From: Ptiloglossa arizonensis
Taxonomy: Eukaryota > Arthropoda > Insecta > Hymenoptera > Colletidae
DNA: 64,000 bases
Reading direction: 5' to 3'
NCBI RefSeq assembly: GCF_051014685.1
Contig: NW_027479043.1
Location: 1 to 64,000, forward strand
Within the stretch, counting starts at the first letter, position 1, and each line of letters starts with the position of its first letter. Shown here piece by piece: positions 38,391 to 52,127 of the stretch. Both the position numbers and the translations under genes were made by a program. The notes under the pieces were generated by a model, which ran no database searches, had not been told where the DNA came from, and was given only the letters and a program-made list of their open reading frames with translations.

Positions 38391-41300
38391 TTAGGTCAAT
38401 CCGTTCGCGAGATATGGGAGTTTGACGCTAAGAAATGGTTGAGAAGACAACAAATTTTTCGCAATTCAGCTGCTCCAAACGCTTAACCAGAATGGCCTAG
38501 GGAAAAAATACACATACTGTGGTAATCGGGCGAGTTTCTACTTTCAGATGCAATAGGAATTTTTGAATTAGGTCAATCCGTTCGCGAGATATGGGAGTTT
38601 GAAGCCAAGGAATGGTTGAGAAGGCAAAAAATTTTTCGCAATTCTGCTGCTCCAAACGCTTAAACAGAATGGCCTAGGGTAAAAATACTCATACCGCTGT
38701 AATCGGGCGAGATTCTACTTTCAGACGCAACAGGAATTTTTGAGTTAGGTCAATCCGTTCGCGAGATATGAGAGTTTGAAGCCAAGGAATGGTTGAGAAG
38801 GCAAAAAATTTTTCGCAATTCTGCTGCTCCAAACGCTTAACCAGAATGGCCTAGGGAAAAAATACACATGCCGTGGTAATCGGCCGAGTTTCTACTTTCA
38901 GATGCAATAGGAATTTTTGGGTTAGGTCAATCCGTTCGCGAGATATGGGAGTTTGAAGCCAAGAAATGGTTGAGAGGGCGAAAAATTTTTCGCAATTCTG
39001 CTGCTCCAAACGCTTAACCAGAATGGCCTAGTGTAAAAATACACATACCGCTGTAATCGGGCGAGTTTCTACTTTCAGACGCAACAGGAATTTTTGAGTT
39101 AGGTCAATCCGTTCGCGAGATATGGGAGTTTGAAGCTAAGGAATGGTTGAGAAGGCAAAAAATTTTTCGCAATTCTGCTGCTACAATCGCTTAACCAGAA
39201 TGGCCTAGGGAAAAAATACACATACCTTTGTAATCGGGCGAGTTTCTACTTTCAGATGCAACGGGAATTTTTGGCTTAGGTCAATCCGTTCGCGAGATAT
39301 GGGAGTTTGACGCTAAGAAATGGTTGAGAAGACAAAAAATTTTTCGCAATTCAGCTGCCCCAAACGCTTAACCAGAATGGCCTAGGGAAAAAATACACAT
39401 ACCGTGGTAATCGGGCGAGTTTCTACTTTCAGATGCAATAGGAATTTTTGGGTTAGGTCAATCCATTCGCGAGATATGGGAGTTTGAAGCCAAGAAATGG
39501 TTGAGAAGGCCAAAAATTTTTCGCAATTCTACTGCTTCAAACGCTTTACCAGAATGGCCTAGGGAAAAAATACAGATACCGCTGTAATCGGGCCAGTTTC
39601 TACTTTCAGATGCAACAGGAATTTTTTGTTTAGGTCAATCCGTTCGCGAGATATGGGAGTTTGAAGCTAAGAAATGGTTGAGAAGACAACAAATTTTTCG
39701 CACTTCTGCTGCTCCAAACGCTTAACCAGAATGGCCTAGGGAAAAAATACACATACCGTTGTAATCGGGCGAGTTTCGACTTTCAGAAGCAATAGGAATT
39801 TTTGGGTTAGGTCAATCCGTTCGCGAGATATGGGAGTTTGAAGCCAAGAAATGGTTGAGAAGGCAAAAAATTTTTCGCAATTCTGCTGCTCCAAACGCTT
39901 AACAAGAATGGCCTAGGAAAAAAATACACATACCGTTGTAATCGGGCGAGTTTCTACTTTCAGATGCAACAGGAATTTTTGGGTTAGGTCAATCCGTTCG
40001 CGAGATATGGGGGTTTGAAGCTAAGAAATGGTTGAGAAGACAACAAATTTTTCGCACTTCTGCTGCGCCAAACGCTTAACCAGAATGGCCTAGGGAAAAA
40101 ATACACATACCGTTGTAATCTGGCGAGTTTCTACTTTCAGATGCATTTGGAATTTATGGGTTAGGTCAATCCGTTCGCGAGATATGGGAATTTAAAGCCA
40201 AGAAATGGTTGAGAAGGCAAAAAATTTTTCGCAATTCTGCTGCTCCAAACGCTTAACCAGAATGGCCTAGGGAAAAAATACACATACCGTTGTAATCGGG
40301 CGAGTTTCTACTTTCAGACGCAACAGGAATTTTTGGGTTCGGTCAATCCGTTCGCGAGATGTGGGAGTTTGAAGCCAAGAAATGGTTGAGAAGGCAAAAA
40401 ATTTTTCGCAATTCTGCTGCTCCAAACGCTTAACCAGAATGGCCTAGGGAAAAAATACACATACCGTTGTAATCGGGCGAGCTTCTACTTTCAGATGCAA
40501 CGGGAGTTTTTGGGTTAGGTCAATCCGTTCGCGAGATATGGGAGTTTGACGCTAAGAAATGGTTGAGAAGACAACAAATTTTTCGCAATTCAGCTGCTCC
40601 AAACGCTTAACCAGAATGGCCTAGGGAAAAAATACACATACCGTGGTAATCGGGCGAGTTTCTACTTTCAGATGCATTTGGAATTTATGGGTTAGGTCAA
40701 TCCGTTCGCGAGATATGGGAATTTAAAGCCAAGAAATGGTTGAGAAGGCAAAAAATTTTTCGCAATTCTGCTGCTCCAAACGCTTAACCAGAATGGCCTA
40801 GGGAAAAAATACACATACCGTTGTAATCGGGCGAGTTTCTACTTTCAGACGCAACAGGAATTTTTGGGTTCGGTCAATCCGTTCGCGAGATGTGGGAGTT
40901 TGAAGCCAAGAAATGGTTGAGAAGGCAAAAAATTTTTCGCAATTCTGCTGCTCCAAACGCTTAACCAGAATGGCCTAGGGAAAAAATACACATACCGTTG
41001 TAATCGGGCGAGCTTCTACTTTCAGATGCAACGGGAGTTTTTGGGTTAGGTCAATCCGTTCGCGAGATATGGGAGTTTGACGCTAAGAAATGGTTGAGAA
41101 GACAACAAATTTTTCGCAATTCAGCTGCTCCAAACGCTTAACCAGAATGGCCTAGGGAAAAAATACACATACCGTGGTAATCGGGCGAGTTTCTACTTTC
41201 AGATGCAATAGGAATTTTTGGGTTAGGTCAATCCGTTCGCGAGATATGGGAGTTTGAAGCCAAGAAATGGTTGAGATGGCAAAAAATTTTTCGCAATTCT

Positions 41301-42236
41301 GCTGCTTCAAACGCTTAACCAGAATGGCCTAGGGAAAAAATACAGATACCGCTGTAATCGGGCGAGTTTCTACTTTCAGATGCAACAGGAATTTTTTGTT
41401 TGGGTCAATCCGTTCGCGAGATATGGGAGTTTGAAGCTAAGAAATGGTTGAGAAGACAACAAATTTTTCGCAATTCTGCTGCTCCAAACGCTTAACCAGA
41501 ATGGCCTAGGGAAAAAATACACATACCGTTGTAATCGGGCGAGTTTCTACTTTCAGATGCAACAGGAATTTTTGGGTTAGGTCAATCCGTTCGCGAGATA
41601 TGGGGGTTTGAAGCTAAGAAATGGTTGAGAAGACAACAAATTTTTCGCACTTCTGCTGCGCCAAACGCTTAACCAGAATGGCCTAGGGAAAAAATACACA
41701 TACCGTTGTAATCGGGCGAGTTTCTACTTTCAGATGCATTTGGAATTTTTGGGTTAGGTCAATCCGTTCGCGAGATATGGGAATTTAAAGCCAAGAAATG
41801 GTTGAGAAGGCAAAAAATTTTTCGCAATTCTGCTGCTCCAAATGCTTAACCAGAATGGCCTAGGGAAAAAATACACATACCGTTGTAATCGGGCGAGTTT
41901 CTACTTTCAGACGCAACAGGAATTTTTGGGTTAGGTCAATCCGTTCGCGAGATGTGGGAGTTTGAAGCCAAGAAATGGTTGAGAAGGCAAAAAATTTTTC
42001 GCAATTCTGCTGCTCCAAACGCTTAACCAGAATGGCCTAGGGAAAAAATACACATACCGTTGTAATCGGGCGAGTTTCTACTTTCAGACTCTAGAGGAAT
42101 CTTTGGGTTAGGTCAATCCGTTCGCGAGATATGGGAGTTTGAAGCCAAGAAATGGTTGAGAAGGCAAAAAATTTTTCGCAATTCTGCTGCTCCAAACGCT
42201 TAACCAGAGTGGCCTAGGGAAAAAATACACATACCG
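38391..42236 (+). repeat. 3.85-kb duplicated block, right copy (offset 4,248)
   Basis: This is the partner of 34143-37988. Changes noticed here include 'cttaaacagaat', 'tttttgaattagg', 'gacaaaaaat', 'ggccaaaaat' and 'caaatgctta'. After its end the sequence jumps back to a 'gagcttctac...gagatggc' segment and then to a piece resembling 37989-38370. Confidence 0.88.
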
Positions 42237-44344
42237 TTGTAATCGGGCGAGCTTCTACTTTCAGATGCAACGGGAGTTTTTGGGTTAGGTCAATCCGTTC
42301 GCGAGATATGGGAGTTTGACGCTAAGAAATGGTTGAGAAGACAACAAATTTTTCGCAATTCAGCTGCTCCAAACGCTTAACCAGAATGGCCTAGGGAAAA
42401 AATACACATACCGTGGTAATCGGGCGAGTTTCTACTTTCAGATGCAATAGGAATTTTTGGGTTAGGTCAATCCGTTCGCGAGATATGGGAGTTTGAAGCC
42501 AAGAAATGGTTGAGATGGCAAAAAATTTTTCGCAATTCTGCTGCTTCAAACGCTTAACCAGAATGGCCTAGGGAAAAAATACACATACCGCTGTAATCGG
42601 GCGAGTTTCTACTTTCAGATGCAACAGGAATTTTTGGGTTAGGTCAATCCGTTCGCGAGATATGGGAGTTTGAAGCCAAGGAATGGTTGAGAAGGCAAAA
42701 AATTTTTCGCAATTCTGCTGCTCCAAACGCTTAACCAGAATGGCCTAGGGAAAAAATACACATACCGTTGTAATCGGGCGAGCTTCTACTTTCAGATGCA
42801 ACGGGAATTTTTGGGTTAGGTCAATCCGTTCGCGAGATGTGGGAGTTTGAAGCCAAGAAATGGTTGAGAAGGCAAAAAATTTTTCGCAATTCTGCTGCTC
42901 CAAACGCTTAACAAGAATGGCCTAGCGAAAAAATACACATACCGTTGTAATCGGGCGAGTTTCTACTTTCAGACGCTACAGGAATTTTTGGGTTAGGTCA
43001 ATCCGTTCGCGATATATGGGAGTTTGAAGCCAAGAAATGGTTGAGAAGGCGAAAAATTTTTCGCAATTCTGCTGCTCCAAACGCTTAACCAGAATGGCCT
43101 AGGGTAAAAATTCACATACCGCTGTAATCGGGCGAGTTTCTACTTTCAAACGCAACAGGAATTTTTGAGTTAGGTCAATCCGTTCGCGAGATATGGGAGT
43201 TTGAAGCCAAGGAATGGTTGAGAAGGCAAAAAATTTTTCGCAATTCTGCTGCTCCAAACGCTTAACCAGAATGGCCTAGGGAAAAAATACACATACCGTT
43301 GTAATCGGGCGAGTTTCTACTGTCAGATGCAACGGGAATTTTTGGGTTAGGTCAATCCATTCGCGAGATATGGGAGTTTGAAACCAAGAAATGGTTGAGA
43401 AGGCAAAAAATTTTTCGCAATTCTGCTGCTTCAAACGCTTAACCAGAATGGCCTAGGGAAAAAATACACATTCCGCTGTAATCGGGCGAGTTTCTACTTT
43501 CAGACGCAACAGGAATTTTTGAGTTAGGTCAATCCGTTCGCGAGATATGAGAGTTTGAAGCCAAGGAATGGTTGAGAAGGCAAAAAATTTTTCGCAATTC
43601 TGCTGCTCCAAACGCTTAACCAGAATGGCCTAGGGAAAAAATACACATACCGTTGTAATCGGGCGAGTTTCTACTATCAGATGCAACGGGAATTTTTGGG
43701 TTAGGTCAATCCGTTCGCGAGATAAGGGAGTTTGACGCTAAGAAATGGATGAGAAGACAACAAATTTTTCGCAATTCTGCTGCTCCAAACGCTTAACCAG
43801 AATGGCCTAGGGAAAAAATACACATACCGTGGTAATCGGGCGAGTTTCTACTTTCAGATGCAATAGGAATTTTTGGGTTAGGTCAATCCGTTCGCGAGAT
43901 ATGGGAGTTTGAAGCCAAGAAATGTTTGAGAAGGCGAAAAATTTTTCGCAGTTCTGCTGCTCCAAACGCTTGACCAGAATGGCCTAGGGTAAAAATACAC
44001 ATACCGCTGTAATCGGGCGAGTTTCTACTTTCAGACGCAACAGGAATTTTTGAGTTAGGTCAATCCGTTCGCGAGATATGGGAGTTTGAAGCCAAGGAAT
44101 GGTTGAGAAGGCAACAAATTTTTCGCAATTCTGCTGCTCCAAACGCTTAACCAGAATGGCCTGGGGAAAAAATACACATACCGTTGTAATCGGGCGAGTT
44201 TCTACTTTCAGACGCTACAGGAATTTTTGGGTTAGGTCAATCCTTTCGCGAGGTATGGGAGTTTGAAGCCAAGGAATGGTTGAGAAGGCAAACAATTTTT
44301 CGCAATTCTGCTGCTCCAAACGCTTAACCAGAATGGCCTAGGGT

Positions 44345-47300
44345 AAAAATACACATACCGCTGTAATCGGGCGAGTTTCTACTTTCAGACGCAACAGGAA
44401 TTTCTGAGTTAGGTCAATCCGTTCGCGAGATATGGGAGATTGAAGCCAAGGAATGGTTGAGAAGGCAAAAAATTTTTCGCAATTCTGCTGCTCCAAACGC
44501 TTAACCAGAATGGCCTAGGGAAAAAATACACACACCGTTGTAATCGGGCGAGTTTCTACTTTCAGATGCAATAGGAATTTTTGTGTTAAGTCAATTCGTT
44601 CGCGAGATATGGGAGTTTGAAGCCAAGGAATGGTTGAGAGGGCAAAAAATTTTTCGCAATTCTGCTGCTCCACACGCTTAACCAGAATGGCCTAGGGAAA
44701 AAATACACATACCGTAGTAATCGGGCGAGTTTCTACTTTCAGACGCTACAGGAATTTTTGGGTTAGGTCAATCCGTTCGCGAGATATGGGAGTTTGAAGC
44801 CAAGAAATGGTTGAGAAGGCAAAAAATTTTTCGCAATTCTGCTGCTCTAAACGCTTAACCAGAATGGCCTAGGGAAAAAATACACATACCGTTGTAATCG
44901 GGCGAGTTTCTACTTTCAGATGCAACGGGAATTTTTGGGTTAGGTCAATCCGTTCGCGAGATATGGGAGTTTGACGCTAAGAAATGGATGAGAAGACAAC
45001 AAATTTTTCGCAATTCTGCTGCTCCAAACGCTTAACCAGAATGGCCTAGGGAAAAAATACACATACCGTTGTAATCGGGCGAGTTTCTACTGTCAGATGC
45101 AACGGGAATTTTTGGGTTAGGTCAATCCATTCGCGAGATATGGGAGTTTGAAACCAAGAAATGGTTGAGAAGGCAAAAAATTTTTCGCAATTCTGCTGCT
45201 TCAAACGCTTAACCAGAATGGCCTAGGGAAAAAATACACATTCCGCTGTAATCGGGCGAGTTTCTACTTTCAGACGCAACAGGAATTTTTGAGTTAGGTC
45301 AATCCGTTCGCGAGATATGAGAGTTTGAAGCCAAGGAATGGTTGAGAAGGCAAAAAATTTTTCGCAATTCTGCTGCTCCAAACGCTTAACCAGAATGGCC
45401 TAGGGAAAAAATACACATACCGTTGTAATCGGGCGAGTTTCTACTTTCAGATGCAACGGGAATTTTTGGGTTAGGTCAATCCGTTCGCGAGATATGGGAG
45501 TTTGACGCTAAGAAATGGATGAGAAGACAACAAATTTTTCGCAATTCTGCTGCTCCAAACGCTTAACCAGAATGGCCTAGGGAAAAAATACACATACCGT
45601 TGTAATCGGGCGAGTTTCTACTGTCAGATGCAACGGGAATTTTTGGGTTAGGTCAATCCATTCGCGAGATATGGGAGTTTGAAACCAAGAAATGGTTGAG
45701 AAGGCAAAAAATTTTTCGCAATTCTGCTGCTTCAAACGCTTAACCAGAATGGCCTAGGGAAAAAATACACATTCCGCTGTAATCGGGCGAGTTTCTACTT
45801 TCAGACGCAACAGGAATTTTTGAGTTAGGTCAATCCGTTCGCGAGATATGAGAGTTTGAAGCCAAGGAATGGTTGAGAAGGCAAAAAATTTTTCGCAATT
45901 CTGCTGCTCCAAACGCTTAACCAGAATGGCCTAGGGAAAAAATACACATACCGTTGTAATCGGGCGAGTTTCTACTATCAGATGCAACGGGAATTTTTGG
46001 GTTAGGTCAATCCGTTCGCGAGATAAGGGAGTTTGACGCTAAGAAATGGATGAGAAGACAACAAATTTTTCGCAATTCTGCTGCTCCAAACGCTTAACCA
46101 GAATGGCCTAGGGAAAAAATACACATACCGTGGTAATCGGGCGAGTTTCTACTTTCAGATGCAATAGGAATTTTTGGGTTAGGTCAATCCGTTCGCGAGA
46201 TATGGGAGTTTGAAGCCAAGAAATGTTTGAGAAGGCGAAAAATTTTTCGCAGTTCTGCTGCTCCAAACGCTTGACCAGAATGGCCTAGGGTAAAAATACA
46301 CATACCGCTGTAATCGGGCGAGTTTCTACTTTCAGACGCAACAGGAATTTTTGAGTTAGGTCAATCCGTTCGCGAGATATGGGAGTTTGAAGCCAAGGAA
46401 TGGTTGAGAAGGCAAAAAATTTTTCGCAATTCTGCTGCTCCAAACGCTTAACCAGAATGGCCTAGGGAAAAAATACACACACCGTTGTAATCGGGCGAGT
46501 TTCTACTTTCAGATGCAATAGGAATTTTTGTGTTAAGTCAATCCGTTCGCGAGATATGGGAGTTTGAAGCCAAGGAATGGTTGAGAGGGCAAAAAATTTT
46601 TCGCAATTCTGCTGCTCCACACGCTTAACCAGAATGGCCTAGGGAAAAAATACACATACCGTAGTAATCGGGCGAGTTTCTACTTTCAGACGCTACAGGA
46701 ATTTTTGGGTTAGGTCAATCCGTTCGCGAGATATGGGAGTTTGAAGCCAAGAAATGGTTGAGAAGGCAAAAAATTTTTCGCAATTCTGCTGCTCTAAACG
46801 CTTAACCAGAATGGCCTAGGGAAAAAATACACATACCGTTGTAATCGGGCGAGTTTCTACTTTCAGATGCAACGGGAATTTTTGGGTTAGGTCAATCCGT
46901 TCGCGAGATATGGGAGTTTGACGCTAAGAAATGGATGAGAAGACAACAAATTTTTCGCAATTTTGCTGCTCCAAACGCTTAACCAGAATGGCCTAGGGAA
47001 AAAATACAAATACCGTGGTAATCGGGCGAGTTTCTACTTTCAGATGCAATAGGAATTTTTGGGTTAGGTCAATCCGTTCGCGAGATATGGGAGTTTGGAG
47101 CCAAGAAATGGTTGAGAAGGCGAAAAATTTTCCGCAATTCTGCTGCTCCAAACACTTGACCAGAATGGCCTAGGGTAAAAATACACATACCGCTGTAATC
47201 GGGCGAGTTTCTACTTTCAGACGCAACAGGAATTTTTGAGTTAGGTCAATCCGTTCGCGAGATATGGGAGTTTGAAGCCAAGGAATGGTTGAGAAGGCAA

Positions 47301-49488
47301 AAAATTTTTCGCAATTCTGCTGCTCCAAACGCTTAACCAGAATGGCCTAGGGAAAAAATACACATACCGTTGTAATCGGGCGAGTTTCTACTTTCAGACG
47401 CTACAGGAATTTTTGGGTTAGGTCAATCCGTTCGCGAGGTATGGGAGTTTGAAGCCAAGAAATGGTTGAGAAGGCAAAAAATTTTTCGCAATTCTGCTGC
47501 TCCAAACGCTTAACCAGAATGGCCTAGGGTAAAAATACACATACCGCTGTAATCGGGCGAGTTTCTACTTTCAGACCCAACAGGAATTTTTGAGTTAGGT
47601 CAATCCGTTCGCGAGATATGGGAGTTTGAAGCCAAGGAATGGTTGAGAAGGCAAAAAATTTTTCGAAATTCTGCTGCTCCAAACGCTTAACCAGAATGGC
47701 CTAGGGAAAAAATACACACACCGTTGTAATCGGGCGAGTTTCTACTTTCAGATGCAATAGGAATTTTTGGGTTAGGTCAATCTGCTCGCGAGATATGGGA
47801 GTTTGAAGCTAAGAAATGGTTGAGAAGACAACAAATTTTTCGCAATTCTGCTGCTCCAAACGCTTAACCAGAATGGCCTAGGGAAAAAATACACATACCG
47901 TTGTAATCGGGCGAGATTCTACTTTCAGATGCAATAGGAATTTTTGGGATAGGTCAATCCTTTCGCGAGGTATGGGAGTTTGAAAACAAGAAATGGTTGA
48001 GAAGAAAACAAATTTTTCGCAATTCTGTTTCTCCAAACGCTTGACCAGAGTGGTCTAGGGAAAAATACACATACCGTTGTAATCGGGCGAGTTTCTACTT
48101 TCAGATGCAATAGGAATTTTTGGGTTAGGTCAATCCGTTCGCGAGATATGGGAGTTTGAAGCCAAGAAATGTTTGAGAAGGCAAAAAATTTTTCGCAATT
48201 CTGCTGCTCCAAACGCTTAACCAGAATGGCCTAGGGAAAAAATACACATACCGTTGTAATCGGGCGAGGATCTACTTTCAGACGCTACAGGAATTTTTGG
48301 GTTAGGTCAATCCGTTCGCGAGATATGGGAGTTTGAAGCCAAGAAATGGTTGAGAAGGCAAAAAATTTTTCGCAATTCTGCTGCTCCAAACGCTTAACCA
48401 GAATGGCCTAGGGTAAAAATACACATACCGCTGTAATCTGGCGAGTTTCTACTTTCAGACGCAACAGGAATTTTTGAGTTAGGTCAATCCGTTCGCGAGA
48501 TATGGGAGCTTGAAGCCAAGGAATGGTTGAGAAGGCAAAAAATTTTTCGCATTTCTGCTGCTCCAAACGCTTAACGAGAATGGCCTAGGGAAAAAATACA
48601 CATACCGTTGTAATCGGGCGAGTTTCTACTTTCAGATGCAACAGGAATTTTTGGGTTCAGTCTATCCGTTCGCCAGATATGGGAGTTTGAAGCCAAGAAA
48701 TGGTTGAGAAGGCAAAAAATTTTTCGCAATTCTGCTGCTCCAAACGCTTAACAAGAATGGCCTAGGGAAAAAATGCACATACCGTTGTAATCGGGCGAGT
48801 TTCGACTTTCAGATGCAATACGAATTTTTGGGTTAGGTCAATCCGTTCGCGAGATATGGGAGTTTGAAGCTAAGAAATGGTTGAGAAGGCAAAAAATTTT
48901 TCGCAATTCTGCTGCTCCAAACGCTTAACCAGAATGGCCTAGGGAAAAAATACACATACCGTTGTAATCGGGCGAGTTTCTACTTTCAGATGCAACAGGA
49001 ATTTTTGGGTTAGGTCAATCCGTGCGCGAGATATGGGAGTTTGAAGCCAAGAAATGTTTGAGAAGGCAAAAAATTTTTCGCAATTCTGCTGCTCCAAACG
49101 CTTAACCAGAGTGGCCTAGGGAAAAAATGCACATACCGTTGTAATCGGTAGAGTTTCTACTTCCAGATGCAATAGGAATTTTTGGGTGAGGTCAATCCGT
49201 TCGCGAGATATGGGAGTTTGAAGCCAAGAAATGGTTGAGAAGGCAAAAAATTTTTCGCAATTCTGCTGCTCCAAACGTTTAACCAGAATGGCCTAGGGAA
49301 AAAATACACATACCGTTGTAATCGGGCGAGATTCTACTTTCAGATGCAATAGGAATTTTTGGGATAGGTCAATCCTTTCGCGAGGTATGGGAGTTTGAAA
49401 ACAAGAAATGGTTGAGAAGAAAACAAATTTTTCGCAATTCTGTTTCTCCAAACGCTTGACCAGAGTGGTCTAGGGAAAAACACACATA
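44345..49488 (+). repeat. 5.1-kb duplicated block, left copy (offset 7,783)
   Basis: This block matches 52128-57271 at 44 monomers (five bases short of 44 x 177). A handful of substitutions were seen, such as 'tcaattcg', 'gacccaacag', 'aaatgtttgag' and 'ttaacgagaat' in this copy. It includes the tandem trimer at 44849 and the first members of the dimeric variant family. About 2.6 kb of other satellite separates the copies. Confidence 0.88.
44849..45976 (+). repeat. Tandem trimer, 531-bp higher-order repeat (about 2.1 copies)
   Basis: 44849-45445 matches 45380-45976 at an offset of 531. The trimer consists of a 'gacgctaagaaatggatg' monomer, a 'ctgtcagatgc...gaaacc' monomer and a 'cattccgctg...gatatgag' monomer. 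Confidence 0.85.
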
Positions 49489-51571
49489 CCGTTGTAATCG
49501 GTAGAGTTTCTACTTCCAGATGCAATAGGAATTTTTGGGTGAGGTCAATCCGTTCGCGAGATATGGGAGTTTGAAGCCAAGAAATGGTTGAGAAGGCAAA
49601 AAATTTTTCGCAATTCTGCTGCTCCAAACGTTTAACCAGAATGGCCTAGGGAAAAAATACACATACCGTTGTAATCGGGCGAGATTCTACTTTCAGATGC
49701 AATAGGAATTTTTGGGATAGGTCAATCCTTTCGCGAGGTATGGGAGTTTGAAAACAAGAAATGGTTGAGAAGAAAACAAATTTTTCGCAATTCTGTTTCT
49801 CCAAACGCTTGACCAGAGTGGTCTAGGGAAAAACACACATAGCGTTGTAATCGGGCGAGTTTCTACTGTCAGATGCAACGGGAATTTTTGGGTTAGGTCA
49901 ATCCATTCGCGAGATATGGGAGTTTGAAACCAAGAAATGGTTGAGAAGGCAAAAAATTTTTCGCAATTCTGCTGCTCCAAACGCTTAACAAGAATGGCCT
50001 AGGGAAAAAATGCACATACCGTTGTAATCGGGCGAGTTTCGACTTTCAGATGCAATACGAATTTTTGGGTTAGGTCAATCCGTTCGCGAGATATGGGAGT
50101 TTGAAGCTAAGAAATGGTTGAGAAGGCAAAAAATTTTTCGCAATTCTGCTGCTCCAAACGCTTAACCAGAATGGCCTAGGGAAAAAATACACATACCGTT
50201 GTAATCGGGCGAGTTTCTACTTTCAGATGCAACAGGAATTTTTGGGTTAGGTCAATCCGTGCGCGAGATATGGGAGTTTGAAGCCAAGAAATGTTTGAGA
50301 AGGCAAAAAATTTTTCGCAATTCTGCTGCTCCAAACGCTTAACCAGAGTGGCCTAGGGAAAAAATGCACATACCGTTGTAATCGGTAGAGTTTCTACTTC
50401 CAGATGCAATAGGAATTTTTGGGTGAGGTCAATCCGTTCGCGAGATATGGGAGTTTGAAGCCAAGAAATGGTTGAGAAGGCAAAAAATTTTTCGCAATTC
50501 TGCTGCTCCAAACGTTTAACCAGAATGGCCTAGGGAAAAAATACACATACCGTTGTAATCGGGCGAGATTCTACTTTCAGATGCAATAGGAATTTTTGGG
50601 ATAGGTCAATCCTTTCGCGAGGTATGGGAGTTTGAAAACAAGAAATGGTTGAGAAGAAAACAAATTTTTCGCAATTCTGTTTCTCCAAACGCTTGACCAG
50701 AGTGGTCTAGGGAAAAACACACATAGCGTTGTAATCGGGCGAGTTTCTACTTTCAGATGCAATAGGAATTTTTGGGTTAGGTCAATCCGTTCGCGAGATA
50801 TGGGATTTTGAAGCCAAGAAATGGTTGAGAAGGCAAAAAATTTTTCGCAGTTCTGCTGCTCCAAACGCTTAACCAGAATGGCCTAGGGAAAAAATACACA
50901 TACCGTTGTAGTCGGGCGAGTTTCTACTTTCAGATGCAACAGGAATTTTTGGGTTAGGTCAATCCGTGCGCGAGATATGGGAGTTTGAAGCCAAGAAATG
51001 GTTGAGAAGGCAAAAAATTTTTCGCAACTCTGCTGCTCCAAACGCTTAACCAGAATGGCCTAGGGAAAAAATGCACATACCGTTGTAATCGGTAGAGTTT
51101 CTACTTCCAGATGCAATAGGAATTTTTGGGTGAGGTCAATCCGTTCGCGAGATATGGGAGTTTGAAGCCAAGAAATGGTTGAGAAGGCAAAAAATTTTTC
51201 GCAATTCTGCTGCTCCAAACGTTTAACCAGAATGGCCTAGGGAAAAAATACACATACCGTTGTAATCGGGCGAGATTCTACTTTCAGATGCAATAGGAAT
51301 TTTTGGGATAGGTCAATCCTTTCGCGAGGTATGGGAGTTTGAAAACAAGAAATGGTTGAGAAGAAAACAAATTTTTCGCAATTCTGTTTCTCCAAACGCT
51401 TGACCAGAGTGGTCTAGGGAAAAACACACATAGCGTTGTAATCGGGCGAGTTTCTACTGTCAGATGCAACGGGAATTTTTGGGTTAGGTCAATCCATTCG
51501 CGAGATATGGGAGTTTGAAACCAAGAAATGGTTGAGAAGGCAAAAAATTTTTCGCAATTCTGCTGCTCCAA
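47925..51571 (+). repeat. Dimeric variant family with shortened A run
   Basis: A variant monomer with 'ggataggtcaatcctttc', 'gaggtatggg', 'gaaaacaag', 'agaaaacaaa' and 'tgtttctcc' starts near 47925, 49340, 49693, 50577 and 51284, and again from 55.7 to 61.2 kb. Its A run is shortened ('gggaaaaata' or 'gggaaaaaca') and its AvrII site is changed to 'tctaggg'. The spacings are 1,415, 353, 884 and 707 bp, that is 8, 2, 5 and 4 monomers. It is a regional subfamily spread by the later duplications. Confidence 0.8.
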
Positions 51572-52127
51572 ACGTTTAACCAGAATGGCCTAGGGAAAAA
51601 ATACACATACCGTTGTAATCGGGCGAGATTCTACTTTCAGATGCAATAGGAATTTTTGGGTGAGGTCAATCCGTTCGCGAGATATGGGAGTTTGAAGCCA
51701 AGAAATGGTTGAGAAGGCAAAAAATTTTTCGCAATTCTGCTGCTCCAAACGCTTAACCAGAATGGCCTAGGGAAAAAATGCACATACCGTTGTAATCGGT
51801 AGAGTTTCTACTTCCAGATGCAATAGGAATTTTTGGGTGAGGTCAATCCGTTCGCGAGATATGGGAGTTTGAAGCCAAGAAATGGTTGAGAAGGCAAAAA
51901 ATTTTTCGCAATTCTGCTGCTCCAAACGTTTAACCAGAATGGCCTAGGGAAAAAATACACATACCGTTGTAATCGGGCGAGATTCTACTTTCAGATGCAA
52001 TAGGAATTTTTGGGTGAGGTCAATCCGTTCGCGAGATATGGGAGTTTGAAGCCAAGAAATGGTTGAGAAGGCAAAAAATTTTTCGCAATTCTGCTGCTCC
52101 AAACGTTTAACCAGAATGGCCTAGGGA

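Larger units (their letters stand above)
25394..42236 (+). repeat. Array subdomain III, built from nested duplications
   Basis: Nearly all of this stretch is explained by two overlapping duplications described separately. Markers are 'gctacaatcgc', 'tactgtggtaatc', 'gatgcatttggaatttatg', 'gaatttaaagcc' and 'tagcgaaaa'. The segment 28302-30991 is present three times, at 28302, 34143 and 38391, because the second duplication copied part of the first. The leftovers are a 243-bp spacer at 30992-31234 and about 400 bp at 37989-38390. That 400 bp is itself partly reused about 4,602 bp (26 monomers) further right. Confidence 0.8.
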
